The notes under the pieces were generated by a model. The model was not told where the DNA came from, made no database searches, and saw only the letters and a program-made list of their open reading frames with translations. From Agrococcus sp. Marseille-Q4369 (lineage in GTDB: Bacteria > Actinomycetota > Actinomycetes > Actinomycetales > Microbacteriaceae), in contig NZ_CP070501.1 in the NCBI RefSeq assembly GCF_018308945.1, positions 1,178,001-1,242,000 of the forward strand: a stretch of 64,000 nt of DNA, read 5' to 3'. Positions 1-7,407 of this stretch are shown here, piece after piece. The position numbers were made by a program, and so were the translations under genes. Position 1 is the stretch's first letter, and each line of letters begins with the position of its first letter.

Positions 1-109
1 CTTCGAGCTGCTGCTGCACGTCATACGCCGAGAGGGCCTCCGTCGAGTCCCAGACGGCGTCCATCACGACGCGCTCGAGCTCGCCGAGCGCGGGCATGTT
101 CTTCCGCAT
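1..109 (-). CDS. BlaI/MecI-family transcriptional repressor, N-terminal part (runs off the window)
   Basis: Only the first 36 codons are inside the window. The protein begins MRKNMPALGELERVVMDAVW, which matches the start of the winged-helix domain of BlaI/CopY-family repressors (the 'GeLE..vM..vW' helix). The ATG at 107-109 is preceded by GGGAGG at a good distance; an in-frame ATG four codons later is the alternative. In the family, dimers bind inverted repeats and are often inactivated by proteolysis or a co-encoded sensor. It is divergent from cydAB and the gap holds three phased dyads, so repression of cydAB (and of itself) is inferred. The rest of the protein and any partner protease lie outside the window. 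Confidence 0.8.
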   Translation of the reverse strand, partial: MRKNMPALGELERVVMDAVWDSTEALSAYDVQQQLE

Positions 110-151
110 CGTGCCTCCCGGCCCAGTGTGACGCATCCGTCGTGATTCCGA

Positions 152-212
152 TTCTACAACGAGTCGAACTTCTTCTATGCTGTGTAGAAGAGGTTCTACG
201 CGCCGTAGAACC
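152..212. promoter_or_regulatory. Three phased dyads, likely BlaI-family operators in the cydAB promoter
   Basis: Three copies of TTCTAC-N5-GTAGAA lie at 152-168 (one mismatch), 172-190 (one mismatch) and 192-212 (GGTTCTAC-N5-GTAGAACC, perfect). Their centres, 160, 181 and 202, are exactly 21 bp apart, two helical turns, so dimers would sit on one face of the DNA. A possible -10 (TATGCT, 176-181) lies inside the middle dyad, consistent with repression of cydA. BlaI sites in other bacteria also contain CTAC/GTAG half-sites. The assignment to the neighbouring BlaI-like gene is inference. Confidence 0.7.
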
Positions 213-235
213 CAGCGCAGCAGAGGAGAGCCGGC

Positions 236-1825
236 GTGGAAGCGCTCGACATCGCCCGATGGCAGTTCGGCATCACGACCGTCTACCACTTCATGCTCGT
301 GCCGCTCACCCTCGGGCTCGGCATGGCGATCGCCGTCATGCAGTCGATCTGGGTGCGCACCGGCGACGAGAAGTTCCTGCGCATGGTGAAGTTCTGGGGG
401 AAGCTCTACCTCATCAACTTCATCCTCGGCGTAGCCACCGGCCTCGTGCAGGAGTTCCAGTTCGGCATGGCGTGGAGCGAGTACTCGCGCTTCGTCGGCG
501 ACGTCTTCGGCGCCCCGCTCGCGCTCGAGGGGCTGCTCGCGTTCTTCGCCGAGTCGACCTTCCTCGGCATCTGGATCTTCGGCTGGGGGCGCCTCCGCAA
601 GGGCCTGCACCTCGCGGCGCTCTGGTGCGCGGTGATCGGCTCGTGGCTCTCGGCCTACTTCATCATCGTCGCGAACTCGTGGATGCAGCACCCCGTCGGC
701 GTCGAGATGACCGCCGAGGGCCGCCCGGTCATGACCGACATCTGGGCGGTGCTGACGAACAACACGGCGATCGCCGCCTTCACCCACACCATCTTCGGCG
801 CCCTCATCGTCGCCGGCATGTTCCTCATCGGCATCTCCTGGTACCACTTGTGGCGGCGCCGCCACGACGGGATCGACACGACGGATGCGTCGGGTCGCGT
901 CATCGTCGGCGAGGCGGCCTCGGTGCCGGGTCGCGACCGCACCGACCACGGGGTGTGGCTCTGGTCGCTGCGCGCCGGCGCGGTCGTCGCGATCGTCGCC
1001 TTCGGCGGCACCGCGCTCACGGGCGACTGGCAGGGCAAGCTCATGTACGAGCAGCAGCCGATGAAGATGGCCTCCGCCGAGGCCGCCTGCCACACCGGCT
1101 CGTCGTTCTCGGTGCTCTCGATCGGCGACCCCGGCACGACCGATTGCCGCGACGTCATCACGCTCATCGAGATCCCCGGCGTGCTCGGCTTCCTCGGCAC
1201 CGGCGAGTGGGGCGCCGACATGCCCGGCATCGTCGACCTCGAGCCGCAGTACATCGACCAGTACGGCGAGACGATCCCCGACGACGAGCTCTACGGCTCG
1301 TTCGCGGGCACCGAGGTGAAGTACGTGCCGCCGATGTGGGTGACCTACTGGGGCTTCCGGCTCATGATCGGGCTCGGCGGCATCACCGCCTTCGGCGCGC
1401 TCGTCGCCCTGTGGCTCACGCGCCGCGGCACCGTGCCGTCGTCGCCGTGGATCATGCGGCTCGCGATCCTCGGGATCCTCGCGCCGTTCGCCGGCAACAT
1501 CGCCGGCTGGATCTTCACCGAGATCGGCCGCCAGCCGTTCGTCGTCGCGCCGAACCCCGACCCCTCGGGCATCGACGGGGTGTTCATGTTCACTGCCGCA
1601 GCTGTCTCCCCCGGCGTCACGGTCGGCGAGCTGCTCTTCTCCGTCATCACGCTCACCGCGGTCTACGCCGTGCTCATGGTGGTCGAGATCTTCCTGCTCG
1701 TGAAGTACGTGCGCGGCGGGGTCGCGAGCGCCATGCCCGAGCTCGCGCCGCGGCACGACCGCGGCGACGACCCGAGCGACCGACCTGGCGGCGAGCGGGA
1801 CGACGTGCTCGCCTTCGCCTACTGA
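236..1825 (+). CDS. cydA: Cytochrome bd ubiquinol/menaquinol oxidase subunit I
   Basis: 529 aa, about the normal length for the short-Q-loop actinobacterial form. Subunit I carries the three haems and the quinol site and reduces O2 to water in the membrane without pumping protons. The start reads MEALDIARWQFGITTVYHFM; His18 corresponds to the haem b595 ligand. About nine hydrophobic helices are visible. The conserved GRQPW motif appears as GRQPF (near residue 437). The GTG at 236 fits the family N-terminus and follows GAGGAGAG. cydB starts 28 bases after the stop, so they form an operon. cydDC is not seen within the window. Expression is probably controlled by the phased dyads upstream. Confidence 0.97.
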   Translation: MEALDIARWQFGITTVYHFMLVPLTLGLGMAIAVMQSIWVRTGDEKFLRMVKFWGKLYLINFILGVATGLVQEFQFGMAWSEYSRFVGDVFGAPLALEGLLAFFAESTFLGIWIFGWGRLRKGLHLAALWCAVIGSWLSAYFIIVANSWMQHPVGVEMTAEGRPVMTDIWAVLTNNTAIAAFTHTIFGALIVAGMFLIGISWYHLWRRRHDGIDTTDASGRVIVGEAASVPGRDRTDHGVWLWSLRAGAVVAIVAFGGTALTGDWQGKLMYEQQPMKMASAEAACHTGSSFSVLSIGDPGTTDCRDVITLIEIPGVLGFLGTGEWGADMPGIVDLEPQYIDQYGETIPDDELYGSFAGTEVKYVPPMWVTYWGFRLMIGLGGITAFGALVALWLTRRGTVPSSPWIMRLAILGILAPFAGNIAGWIFTEIGRQPFVVAPNPDPSGIDGVFMFTAAAVSPGVTVGELLFSVITLTAVYAVLMVVEIFLLVKYVRGGVASAMPELAPRHDRGDDPSDRPGGERDDVLAFAY

Positions 1826-1853
1826 CCGCCCGACCGCACTGGAGGCATCCGCC

Positions 1854-2912
1854 ATGGAACCGCTCACCATCACCTGGTTCGTGCTCATCGCCGTGCTCTG
1901 GATCGGCTACCTGCTGCTCGAGGGCTTCGATCTCGGCGTCGGCATGCGCATGCTGTTCGCCTCGCGCGACGAGCGCGAGCGCCGCGTCATGCTCAACACC
2001 ATCGGGCCCGTGTGGGACGGCAACGAGGTGTGGCTCATCACCGCCGGCGCCGGCACGTTCGCCGCCTTCCCGGAGTGGTACGCATCCCTCTTCTCGACGC
2101 TCTACGTGCCGCTCACGCTCGCGCTCGTCGGGCTCATCCTGCGCGCCGTGTCGATCGAGTGGCGCGGCAAGGTGCACACGCAGCGGTGGCGCTCGGCGTG
2201 GACGGCCGGCATCGGCATCGGCTCGCTCATCGCCGCCTTCTGCGTCGGCGCGATGCTCGCGCTCACGACGCTCGGGCTGCCGATCGACGGCAACGGCGAC
2301 CGCGTCGGCGGGCCGTTCGTGTGGTTCGGCTGGCCGGCGATCGTCGGCGGCCTCGCGGTCGTGGGCTTCTCGCTCGCGCACGGCTCGACGTTCCTGGCGC
2401 TCAAGGCGGATGGGTCGGTGCGGTCGCGCGCGGCCGTGTTCGCCGAGCGGTGGTCACCCGTGTGCCTCGTGCCCGCGGCGATCTGGGCCGTCTGGGTGCA
2501 GCTCGAGCATGGCGGCAACCCGCTCTCGTGGGCGCTCGTGCTGCTCGCGGTGGTCGGCGGCGCGTGCGGCTGGGTGCAGGCGCGGGCGCGGCGCGAGGGA
2601 CTCGCGTTCACGGGCTACGCGGCGTTCGGGCTCTTCGGGGTCGCGGCGATCTTCGCGGGCGTCTTCCCGAAGGTGCTGCCCTCGACGATCGACCCGGCGT
2701 TCGACCTGACGCTCATGAACGCGTCGAGCAGCCCGTACACGCTCGGCGTCATGACGGTCATCACCGCGGTGAGCCTGCCGATCATCCTCGGCTACCAGGC
2801 GTGGAGCTACTGGGTGTTCCGGCGCCGCGTGACGCCCGGCATGATCCCCGACGCGCACATCGTGCTGCCGGCGATCCTGCGGGACCGCGACCAGGCGTCG
2901 CCGACGGCGTAG
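1854..2912 (+). CDS. cydB: Cytochrome bd oxidase subunit II
   Basis: 352 aa, family-typical. Family hallmarks are visible: the first helix with GYLLLEGFDLGVGM (about residues 21-34), then NTIGPVWDGNEVWL (about 56-69). Subunit II scaffolds subunit I and holds no haem. The ATG at 1854 follows GGAGGCATCCGCC, a usable Shine-Dalgarno sequence. It ends 26 bases before two tandem hairpins that may terminate or insulate the operon. Confidence 0.97.
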   Translation: MEPLTITWFVLIAVLWIGYLLLEGFDLGVGMRMLFASRDERERRVMLNTIGPVWDGNEVWLITAGAGTFAAFPEWYASLFSTLYVPLTLALVGLILRAVSIEWRGKVHTQRWRSAWTAGIGIGSLIAAFCVGAMLALTTLGLPIDGNGDRVGGPFVWFGWPAIVGGLAVVGFSLAHGSTFLALKADGSVRSRAAVFAERWSPVCLVPAAIWAVWVQLEHGGNPLSWALVLLAVVGGACGWVQARARREGLAFTGYAAFGLFGVAAIFAGVFPKVLPSTIDPAFDLTLMNASSSPYTLGVMTVITAVSLPIILGYQAWSYWVFRRRVTPGMIPDAHIVLPAILRDRDQASPTA

Positions 2913-2938
2913 CCGCCCCTCCACCCGGCGGCCGTGCC

Positions 2939-2998
2939 GCAAAGTGCCAGCACTTTGCTGTTCTGAAGCGTCCAGACCGCAGAGTGTCGGCACTCTGC
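2939..2998. repeat. Two tandem near-identical hairpins, 40 bp apart
   Basis: GCAAAGTG-CCAG-CACTTTGC (2939-2958) and GCAGAGTG-TCGG-CACTCTGC (2979-2998) are two perfect 8-bp stems with 4-base loops, same consensus, centres exactly 40 bp apart. No T-run follows either, so they are not classic intrinsic terminators. They sit downstream of cydB and upstream of a small gene on the same strand. Either a REP-like dispersed element or a tandem operator for the next gene is possible. Confidence 0.6.
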
Positions 2999-3080
2999 CG
3001 TGAGCGCGGCCGTTGATTCGAGCCGACACATTGCGTCTCAAGATCAGCGCGACGATGATCGACGCCGGAGGTGATCCATC

Positions 3081-3302
3081 CTGTCCACTTCGGAGGCGAT
3101 AACGCTCCACGAAGCGATGCGGCTCGTGCTGGCGGCGGATGGACGCCCGATGAGCAGTCGTGAGATCGCGGACGCGGTCCACGCGCGCGGCCTCTCCTCG
3201 CGGCGAGACGGCAAGGCTATCGGCGCATCCCAGGTCAGCGCGCGTGCGCGCCAGTACTCAGACTTGGTCGCACGGAGCGGGGGTCTGCTCCGGTTGCGCT
3301 GA
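3081..3302 (+). CDS. Small winged-helix (HARE-HTH-like) protein, probable CTG start
   Basis: 73 aa if started at CTG 3081, 61 aa from ATG 3117. The body (LHEAMRLVLAADGRPM, then SSREIADAVHARGL) looks like the short helix-turn-helix module of HARE-HTH/DNA-binding proteins, where 'gr.ms.reIadai..rgL' is typical. A near-perfect Shine-Dalgarno GGAGGTGA at 3067-3074 is 6 bases before CTG 3081 but 42 bases before the ATG, and the extra residues STSEAITLHEA complete the first helix. So the non-AUG start is favoured. It is a stand-alone domain; role unknown. Confidence 0.55.
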   Translation: MSTSEAITLHEAMRLVLAADGRPMSSREIADAVHARGLSSRRDGKAIGASQVSARARQYSDLVARSGGLLRLR

Positions 3303-3375
3303 GGCGCCGGGAGCTCCGCGGTCGTCGCGCTCGCCGCGCCGCGCCGCGCCTGACCCGCCTCGCTACACGGACGTG

Positions 3376-3419
3376 TTCTCGGTAGCCGGACCCGATATCT
3401 CGGGTCCCGCTGCCGAGAA
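3376..3419. terminator. Long hairpin, 20-bp arms
   Basis: TTCTCGGTAGCCGGACCCGA (3376-3395), loop TATC, and its near-perfect complement (3400-3419) with two mismatches. It lies between the small HTH gene (plus strand) and the DUF2945 gene (minus strand) that converge on it, so a bidirectional terminator is most likely even without a T-run. Otherwise the gap 3303-3493 holds nothing recognisable. Confidence 0.5.
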
Positions 3420-3493
3420 GGGGTCCGCTCCGCCTAGCAGCAAGAGCCGCAGCAGCCAGCACGAGCCGCCGCGTCAGGCCTGCGACGCCTCGG

Positions 3494-3706
3494 TCAGCTC
3501 TTCAGCTTGCGCAGCGCTGAGCCCTTGTGCGCCGCCAGGTGGTCGGTCTTGTCGCTCTTGATCTCGTACTGCGGCTCGTCGCTCGACGCGCGCCGCGTGC
3601 GCCCCATGAACTCGAAGTCGCGCTTGTGCACCTTCGTGATCGTGCCGCGCACGCGGCCCGCCTCGGAGTTCCAGCTGACGTGGTCGCCGACCTCGAAGTC
3701 GCTCAT
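3494..3706 (-). CDS. DUF2945 / hypervirulence-associated TUDOR-domain protein
   Basis: 70 aa. The sequence MSDFEVGDHVSWNSEAGRVR, then GTITKVH and a closing EPQYEIKSDKTDHLAAHKGSALRKL segment, matches the family of small SH3/Tudor-like barrels (VGDhVsWns..G.v.G.i.k.h, yevksdkt...a.hK...l). Function in bacteria is not established. It is preceded on its strand by the KTSC protein gene but with a gap of 92 bases, so co-transcription is uncertain. Confidence 0.85.
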   Translation of the reverse strand: MSDFEVGDHVSWNSEAGRVRGTITKVHKRDFEFMGRTRRASSDEPQYEIKSDKTDHLAAHKGSALRKLKS

Positions 3707-3798
3707 GCCGCCATGGTGCTCCGCGCGGCTGGGAGGGCGCCGTCAGTACGCGCGCACTGCTGCGCGTGCCGGCCGTGCGCCATGAGACGGCGGGCGAC

Positions 3799-4038
3799 TC
3801 AGCGCTGCTCGAAGGGAAAGCCAGGAGCTTTGACGTGCTCGTTGAAGTAGCGGCCGACGCTCTCGCCCGCTTGCGCCGCCGCCATGAGCCCGGTGTAGAC
3901 GCGCGCTGGCACGAGGAAGTAGCGGTAGACGTCGCCGTCCTCGAACTCGACCTCGAGCGTGCTCGAGCCCTTGTCGTAGCCGATCGAGCGCAGCACGCTG
4001 CTCGTCACCGGCGCTCGCTCCACCACGCCATCCTGCAC
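3799..4038 (-). CDS. KTSC-domain protein
   Basis: 79 aa from GTG 4038. The segment SSVLRSIGYDKGSSTLEVEF, followed by DGDVYRYFLVP and GESVGRYFNEHVK, is the ~60-residue KTSC domain, a small beta-rich domain found alone or fused to RNA-associated proteins; its function is unknown. A shorter start at GTG 4008 (VTSSVLRS) has a GGAG nine bases upstream and is an equally good choice. The gene lies just downstream of the tRNA-Ala terminator. Confidence 0.8.
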   Translation of the reverse strand: MQDGVVERAPVTSSVLRSIGYDKGSSTLEVEFEDGDVYRYFLVPARVYTGLMAAAQAGESVGRYFNEHVKAPGFPFEQR

Positions 4039-4057
4039 CGCCCCGCGGGACGCGGAA

Positions 4058-4077
4058 AGCCCCGCCGAAGCGGGGCT
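4058..4077 (-). terminator. Intrinsic terminator after tRNA-Ala
   Basis: On the minus strand AGCCCCGC-TTCG-GCGGGGCT is a perfect 8-bp stem with a stable UUCG tetraloop, followed by TTTCC. It lies 10 bases beyond the 3' end of the tRNA, so it terminates that transcript. Confidence 0.85.
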
Positions 4078-4087
4078 CTCCAGGATG

Positions 4088-4160
4088 TGGACCCGGGGGG
4101 AATCGAACCCCCGACCTTCTCATTGCGAACGAGACGCGCTACCAACTGCGCCACGGGCCC
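4088..4160 (-). tRNA. tRNA-Ala, anticodon CGC
   Basis: A 73-base cloverleaf can be folded: acceptor GGGCCCG/CGGGTCC with the G3:U70 wobble that is the alanine identity element, D-arm with GCGC stem, anticodon stem TCTCG/TGAGA with loop TTCGCAA (anticodon CGC), T-arm GGGGG-TTCGATT-CCCCC, discriminator A. CCA is not encoded. It reads GCG codons, which are abundant at this base composition. Confidence 0.95.
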
Positions 4161-4288
4161 GGACTGGAACAGCGTATAGGACGCTGGGCCGCTCGACGAA
4201 ATCGAGCCGAGCGCGGCCCGGCTCGTCCTCGGGAAACGCTGAGCGCACCATTGTCGACCGGTGTTACCGAACACTGTTGCATGAGGCC

Positions 4289-4768
4289 ATGGACCGAGCG
4301 ATCCCTTTCGTCGTCAGCACCGTCGCGATCGTGAGCGGGCTCGCGCTCGCCGCGATCGTGCTCCTCGCGTGGCAGCCCTGCGCCGGCGTCGGCCTCCCGG
4401 CCACCGGTGAGAGCGCACCCGCGTGCGCGGCGATCGGCGACGCGGGCCCCACGGGATGGATCGGCGGGCTCTGGCCGTTCGCCCTGATCGTCGCGCTCTA
4501 CGCCGCCTTCCGGGCGGTCGCGACCCACTGGACGGCGGGCACGATCGCCGCCGTGCCCGTGCTCGTGCTGCTCACGATCGCCGCGAACCCCGCGGTCGAG
4601 TCGACGCTGCTCGGCCTCCGGGCGACGTCGACCGGAGAGCCGCCCTGGACGGGCTCGCTCACCGCGCTCGTGCTGCTGCTCGCCGGGCTGCTGCTCTCGT
4701 CGACCGTGCCGCGCCACGTCGCCGCGCGCCGGCCCGGCGCCGCACGCGTGCAGCTCGTGCAGGCCTGA
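4289..4768 (+). CDS. Small four-helix membrane protein, unknown function
   Basis: 159 aa. Four hydrophobic segments are seen: about residues 7-28, 56-74, 82-97 and 123-140, with a Cys/Pro-containing loop after the first (WQPCAGVG). The C-terminus is basic. ATG 4289 has GAGG only three bases upstream; a TTG four codons earlier is possible. It diverges from the tRNA and converges on the next minus-strand gene. No family was recognised. Confidence 0.6.
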   Translation: MDRAIPFVVSTVAIVSGLALAAIVLLAWQPCAGVGLPATGESAPACAAIGDAGPTGWIGGLWPFALIVALYAAFRAVATHWTAGTIAAVPVLVLLTIAANPAVESTLLGLRATSTGEPPWTGSLTALVLLLAGLLLSSTVPRHVAARRPGAARVQLVQA

Positions 4769-4785
4769 GCGACAGACCTCTCGCG

Positions 4786-5943
4786 TCAGCCCACGCGGCG
4801 CGCGAACGCCGCGTGCACGTCGACGCCCGCGAGGTCGTCGTCGATGAGGCCCATCGAGGCGAAGCGCGACCCGCTCGTCGCGGGTGCCCGGCGGACGGGC
4901 TGCTCGCGGCGGATGGGGTGCTCGTCCTGCTGCGTCTCGAGCGGCAGCTCGGCGCGCACGACGTCGAGCGCCTCGGCCTGCGCGACCGCCTCCTGCACCG
5001 GCAGCTCGCGGATCGGCACCGCGGGCTGCGTCGGCGCGAGCCGGCGCTCGGTCTCCGTCTGCGCGATCTCGCCCGTGACGATCTCCTCGAAGCTCGGCTC
5101 GAGCCTGGTGACGCGCGCGACCGGGCCCGAGAGGGCGCGACGGTCGGCGGCGAGCTGCTCGCGAGCGCGCTGCAGCAGGTCGTCGCTCGCCTTGTACTCG
5201 ACGCGCACGCGCTGCTCGGGCACGGGCTGCGGCGACCACGAGCGCGACTCGAGCACCTCGGCGGTCGCGAGCCGCGCGATGCGCCCCGACTGGCGCGCGA
5301 CGACCTGCTCGGCCATCCGCTCCTCCGCCGCGACCGCCTCGGCGGCCACCTTGCGCGCCTCGACGACCGTGCGCACCTGGGGCGCCGTCGACGCCGCGAC
5401 CCGACGCATCCGCTGCGCCGACGCGTTGACCGCCACGAGCCCGACCACGCCGAGCACCGCGACCACGGCCCCGACCGCGACGAGCACCTGCATGCCGGGC
5501 AGCAGGGCGCCGGCGACGACGCCGAGCAGCGCGACGAGCACGAGCGCGAAGCACGCGAGGCGCGTGCGGCGCAGGCGCTGGGTGCGCGACATCGACGACT
5601 TCACGGCCGCGCGCACCTCGCGCTCGACCGCCTTGATCTGCTCGTCGAGCTCGCGGGCGCGAGCGACGGCCTTCGCGTGCTCGAGCGCCTGCTTGAGCCG
5701 CTGCTCCTTGGCGACGGCCTTCTGCTGCACCGCGACGGTGCGGGCGTCGACCTCGAGCCGCACCTCCTCGGGCGCCTCCTGCGACTCCGCCATGATGCGG
5801 AGCGTCTGCTGCAGCCGGATGGCGTTGCGCTCGGTCGCGAGGTACTCGCGCTTCCGCGTCCACACGGGCACGAGGTAGGCGACCCAGAGCACGACGGCGA
5901 CGATGAGGACGAGTGACGTCCCGAGACCTGCGAACTCTGGCAT
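4786..5943 (-). CDS. Uncharacterised actinobacterial membrane protein with coiled coil
   Basis: 385 aa from ATG 5943 (MPEFAGLGTSLVLIVAVVLW). A first membrane helix (about 8-26) is followed by a charged, Gln/Glu/Lys-rich stretch (about 60-120) likely to form a coiled coil, then a pair of helices near 130-175, then a long hydrophilic tail. The TM helix followed by LVPVWTRKREY resembles a family common in Microbacteriaceae and found next to rimJ-type acetyltransferases, as here. Function unknown; a divisome or envelope role is only a guess. Confidence 0.75.
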   Translation of the reverse strand: MPEFAGLGTSLVLIVAVVLWVAYLVPVWTRKREYLATERNAIRLQQTLRIMAESQEAPEEVRLEVDARTVAVQQKAVAKEQRLKQALEHAKAVARARELDEQIKAVEREVRAAVKSSMSRTQRLRRTRLACFALVLVALLGVVAGALLPGMQVLVAVGAVVAVLGVVGLVAVNASAQRMRRVAASTAPQVRTVVEARKVAAEAVAAEERMAEQVVARQSGRIARLATAEVLESRSWSPQPVPEQRVRVEYKASDDLLQRAREQLAADRRALSGPVARVTRLEPSFEEIVTGEIAQTETERRLAPTQPAVPIRELPVQEAVAQAEALDVVRAELPLETQQDEHPIRREQPVRRAPATSGSRFASMGLIDDDLAGVDVHAAFARRVG

Positions 5944-6018
5944 GGCCAGCACGGTATCTTTCCGCGACCGCAAGACCGGGGAGGTCGCGCGGCGGTTCGC
6001 GACGCGTCGCGCGCGGAT

Positions 6019-6678
6019 CTACGCGGAGCGGTCGGCGCGCGGGTCGCCGCCGACCTCGACCGGATACACCGAGCGGTCGAACGGCGGCACTCGGCCGGCG
6101 AGGAAGCGCTGCAGCACGGGCTCGGCGAGCTCCTCGCGCACGAGCGCGAAGCACAAGTGGTCGCGCCAGTCGCCGTCGATGTGGATGTAGCGGCGACGGC
6201 AGCCCTCGTAGCGGAAGCCGAGCTTCTCGACCACGCGGAGGCTCGCGAGGTTCTCGGGCCGGATGCACACCTCGACGCGGTGCAGGCCGAGGCCGAGCAT
6301 GAGGTGGTCGGTGACGAGCGCGACCGCGATGGTCGTCGCGCCGCGGCCCGCGAAGCGGCGCGCGACCCAGTAGCCGAGGGTCGAGGAGGAGAGCGCGCCG
6401 CCCGAGATGTTCGCGACGTTCAGCTGCCCGGCGAACTCGCCGTCGACCTCGATCGCGAAGGCGAGCCCCGTGCCCTCGCGGTCGGATTCGAGCAGCGAGC
6501 GGATCGACGACTTCGTGTCGAAGCGGCCGCTCGGCCGCGAGCCCGGGAGCGTCGCCTCCCAGCGCTCGAGCCACGGGCGATTGGCGATGAGCTCGCCCTC
6601 GAGGGCCTTCGCGTCGCGCAAGCGGATGCCGCGCACGGTCACCGGCCCGTGCGAGAGGCGGGGCGCGCTGTCGAACAC
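6019..6678 (-). CDS. GNAT acetyltransferase, RimJ/RimL type
   Basis: 219 aa. RimJ-like proteins acetylate N-termini of ribosomal proteins or small substrates using acetyl-CoA. Visible: an N-terminal strand region with LRDAKALEGELIANRPWLERW, the central GYWVARRFAGRGATTIAVAL acetyl-CoA loop (R-x-x-G-R-G, about 125), and RVEVCIRPENLASLRVVEKL followed by GFRYEG (about 155-180), the classic RimJ C-terminal signature. GTG 6678 lies 7 bases after TAGGCT, so the transcript is probably leaderless. Confidence 0.9.
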   Translation of the reverse strand: MFDSAPRLSHGPVTVRGIRLRDAKALEGELIANRPWLERWEATLPGSRPSGRFDTKSSIRSLLESDREGTGLAFAIEVDGEFAGQLNVANISGGALSSSTLGYWVARRFAGRGATTIAVALVTDHLMLGLGLHRVEVCIRPENLASLRVVEKLGFRYEGCRRRYIHIDGDWRDHLCFALVREELAEPVLQRFLAGRVPPFDRSVYPVEVGGDPRADRSA

Positions 6679-6771
6679 GAGACCGAGCCTAGACCGGCGC
6701 GGGCGGATCGGCGCTCGATCGACGGCGGCGCGGGTTGACCAAGCGGATAGGCTAACCACGGAGGTGGTCGC

Positions 6772-6990
6772 ATGGCGACGGTCAACATGCACGAGGCCAA
6801 GACGCACCTGTCAGCGCTCGTCGCGCGCGCCGAGCGCGGCGAGGACGTCATCATCGCGAACGCCGGCACGCCCCGAGTGCGCCTGGTGCCCGTGCGACCG
6901 GCGGCGCGCGCCTTCGGGCGAGTCGCGCTCGACGTCCCGGACGACTTCGACGACCCGCTGCCCGAGGATGCGCTCACCGCATGGGAGTGA
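6772..6990 (+). CDS. Phd/YefM-type antitoxin (VapB-like)
   Basis: 72 aa. The N-terminal half MATVNMHEAKTHLSALVARA, followed by GEDVIIANAGTPRVRLVP, is the Phd/YefM DNA-binding fold; the acidic C-terminus (PDDFDDPLPEDAL) is the toxin-neutralising tail. ATG 6772 follows GGAGG. The last 10 bases overlap the PIN-domain gene, so translation is coupled. Such antitoxins repress their own operon; a TAGGCT box (6748-6753) is the likely -10. Confidence 0.92.
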   Translation: MATVNMHEAKTHLSALVARAERGEDVIIANAGTPRVRLVPVRPAARAFGRVALDVPDDFDDPLPEDALTAWE

Positions 6991-7376
6991 GGCGACTCCT
7001 CGACACGCATGTGCTGCTGTGGCTCGTGAGCACGCCCGGACGCGTGCCCGAGCCGCTGCGCACCGAGCTCGCGGAGCAGGAGGAGACGATCCTCGTCTCG
7101 TCGGCGAGCGCGTTCGAGATCGCGACGAAGCAGCGGATCGGCAAGCTCGACGCGAGCGCGCTGCTCGACCGGTGGGACGACGAGCTGCGCTCCGCAGGAC
7201 TCGCCGCCCTGGCGATCACGTCGGAGCACGCGCTCGTCGCGGGGCGCCTCGAGTGGGAGCACCGCGATCCGTTCGACCGCCTGCTGGCAGCGCAGGCTCT
7301 CGTCGAGTGGCTCGAGCTCGTCACCGTCGACCCGGCGTTCCGCGCCGTGCCCGAGCTGCGGACGCGCGGGTGGTGA
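6981..7376 (+). CDS. PIN-domain toxin (VapC-like ribonuclease)
   Basis: 131 aa. Acidic metal-binding residues of the PIN fold are visible: Asp8 in RLLDTHVLLWLV, Glu47 in SASAFEIATK, and the DPFDRLLAAQAL motif (about 95-106). These enzymes cleave tRNA or rRNA; the target cannot be predicted. Encoded directly after its antitoxin with a 10-base overlap. Confidence 0.92.
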   Translation: MGVRRLLDTHVLLWLVSTPGRVPEPLRTELAEQEETILVSSASAFEIATKQRIGKLDASALLDRWDDELRSAGLAALAITSEHALVAGRLEWEHRDPFDRLLAAQALVEWLELVTVDPAFRAVPELRTRGW

Positions 7377-7407
7377 GCGCCGAGCATCTCGATGCGGCCC
7401 TGCTGGC

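Noticed and set aside
4263-4282. GTTAC/GTTGC pair near 4264 as another MtrA-like box
   Set aside because: The half-sites are not 11 bp apart and the downstream gene is unrelated to the wall.
4139-6574. Very long antisense or alternate-frame reading frames (here, 10.6-15.2 kb, 18.5-21.3 kb, 50.1-55.7 kb)
   Set aside because: They are Arg/Ala/Pro-rich shadows of genes with clear domains on the other frame; typical of very high GC DNA.
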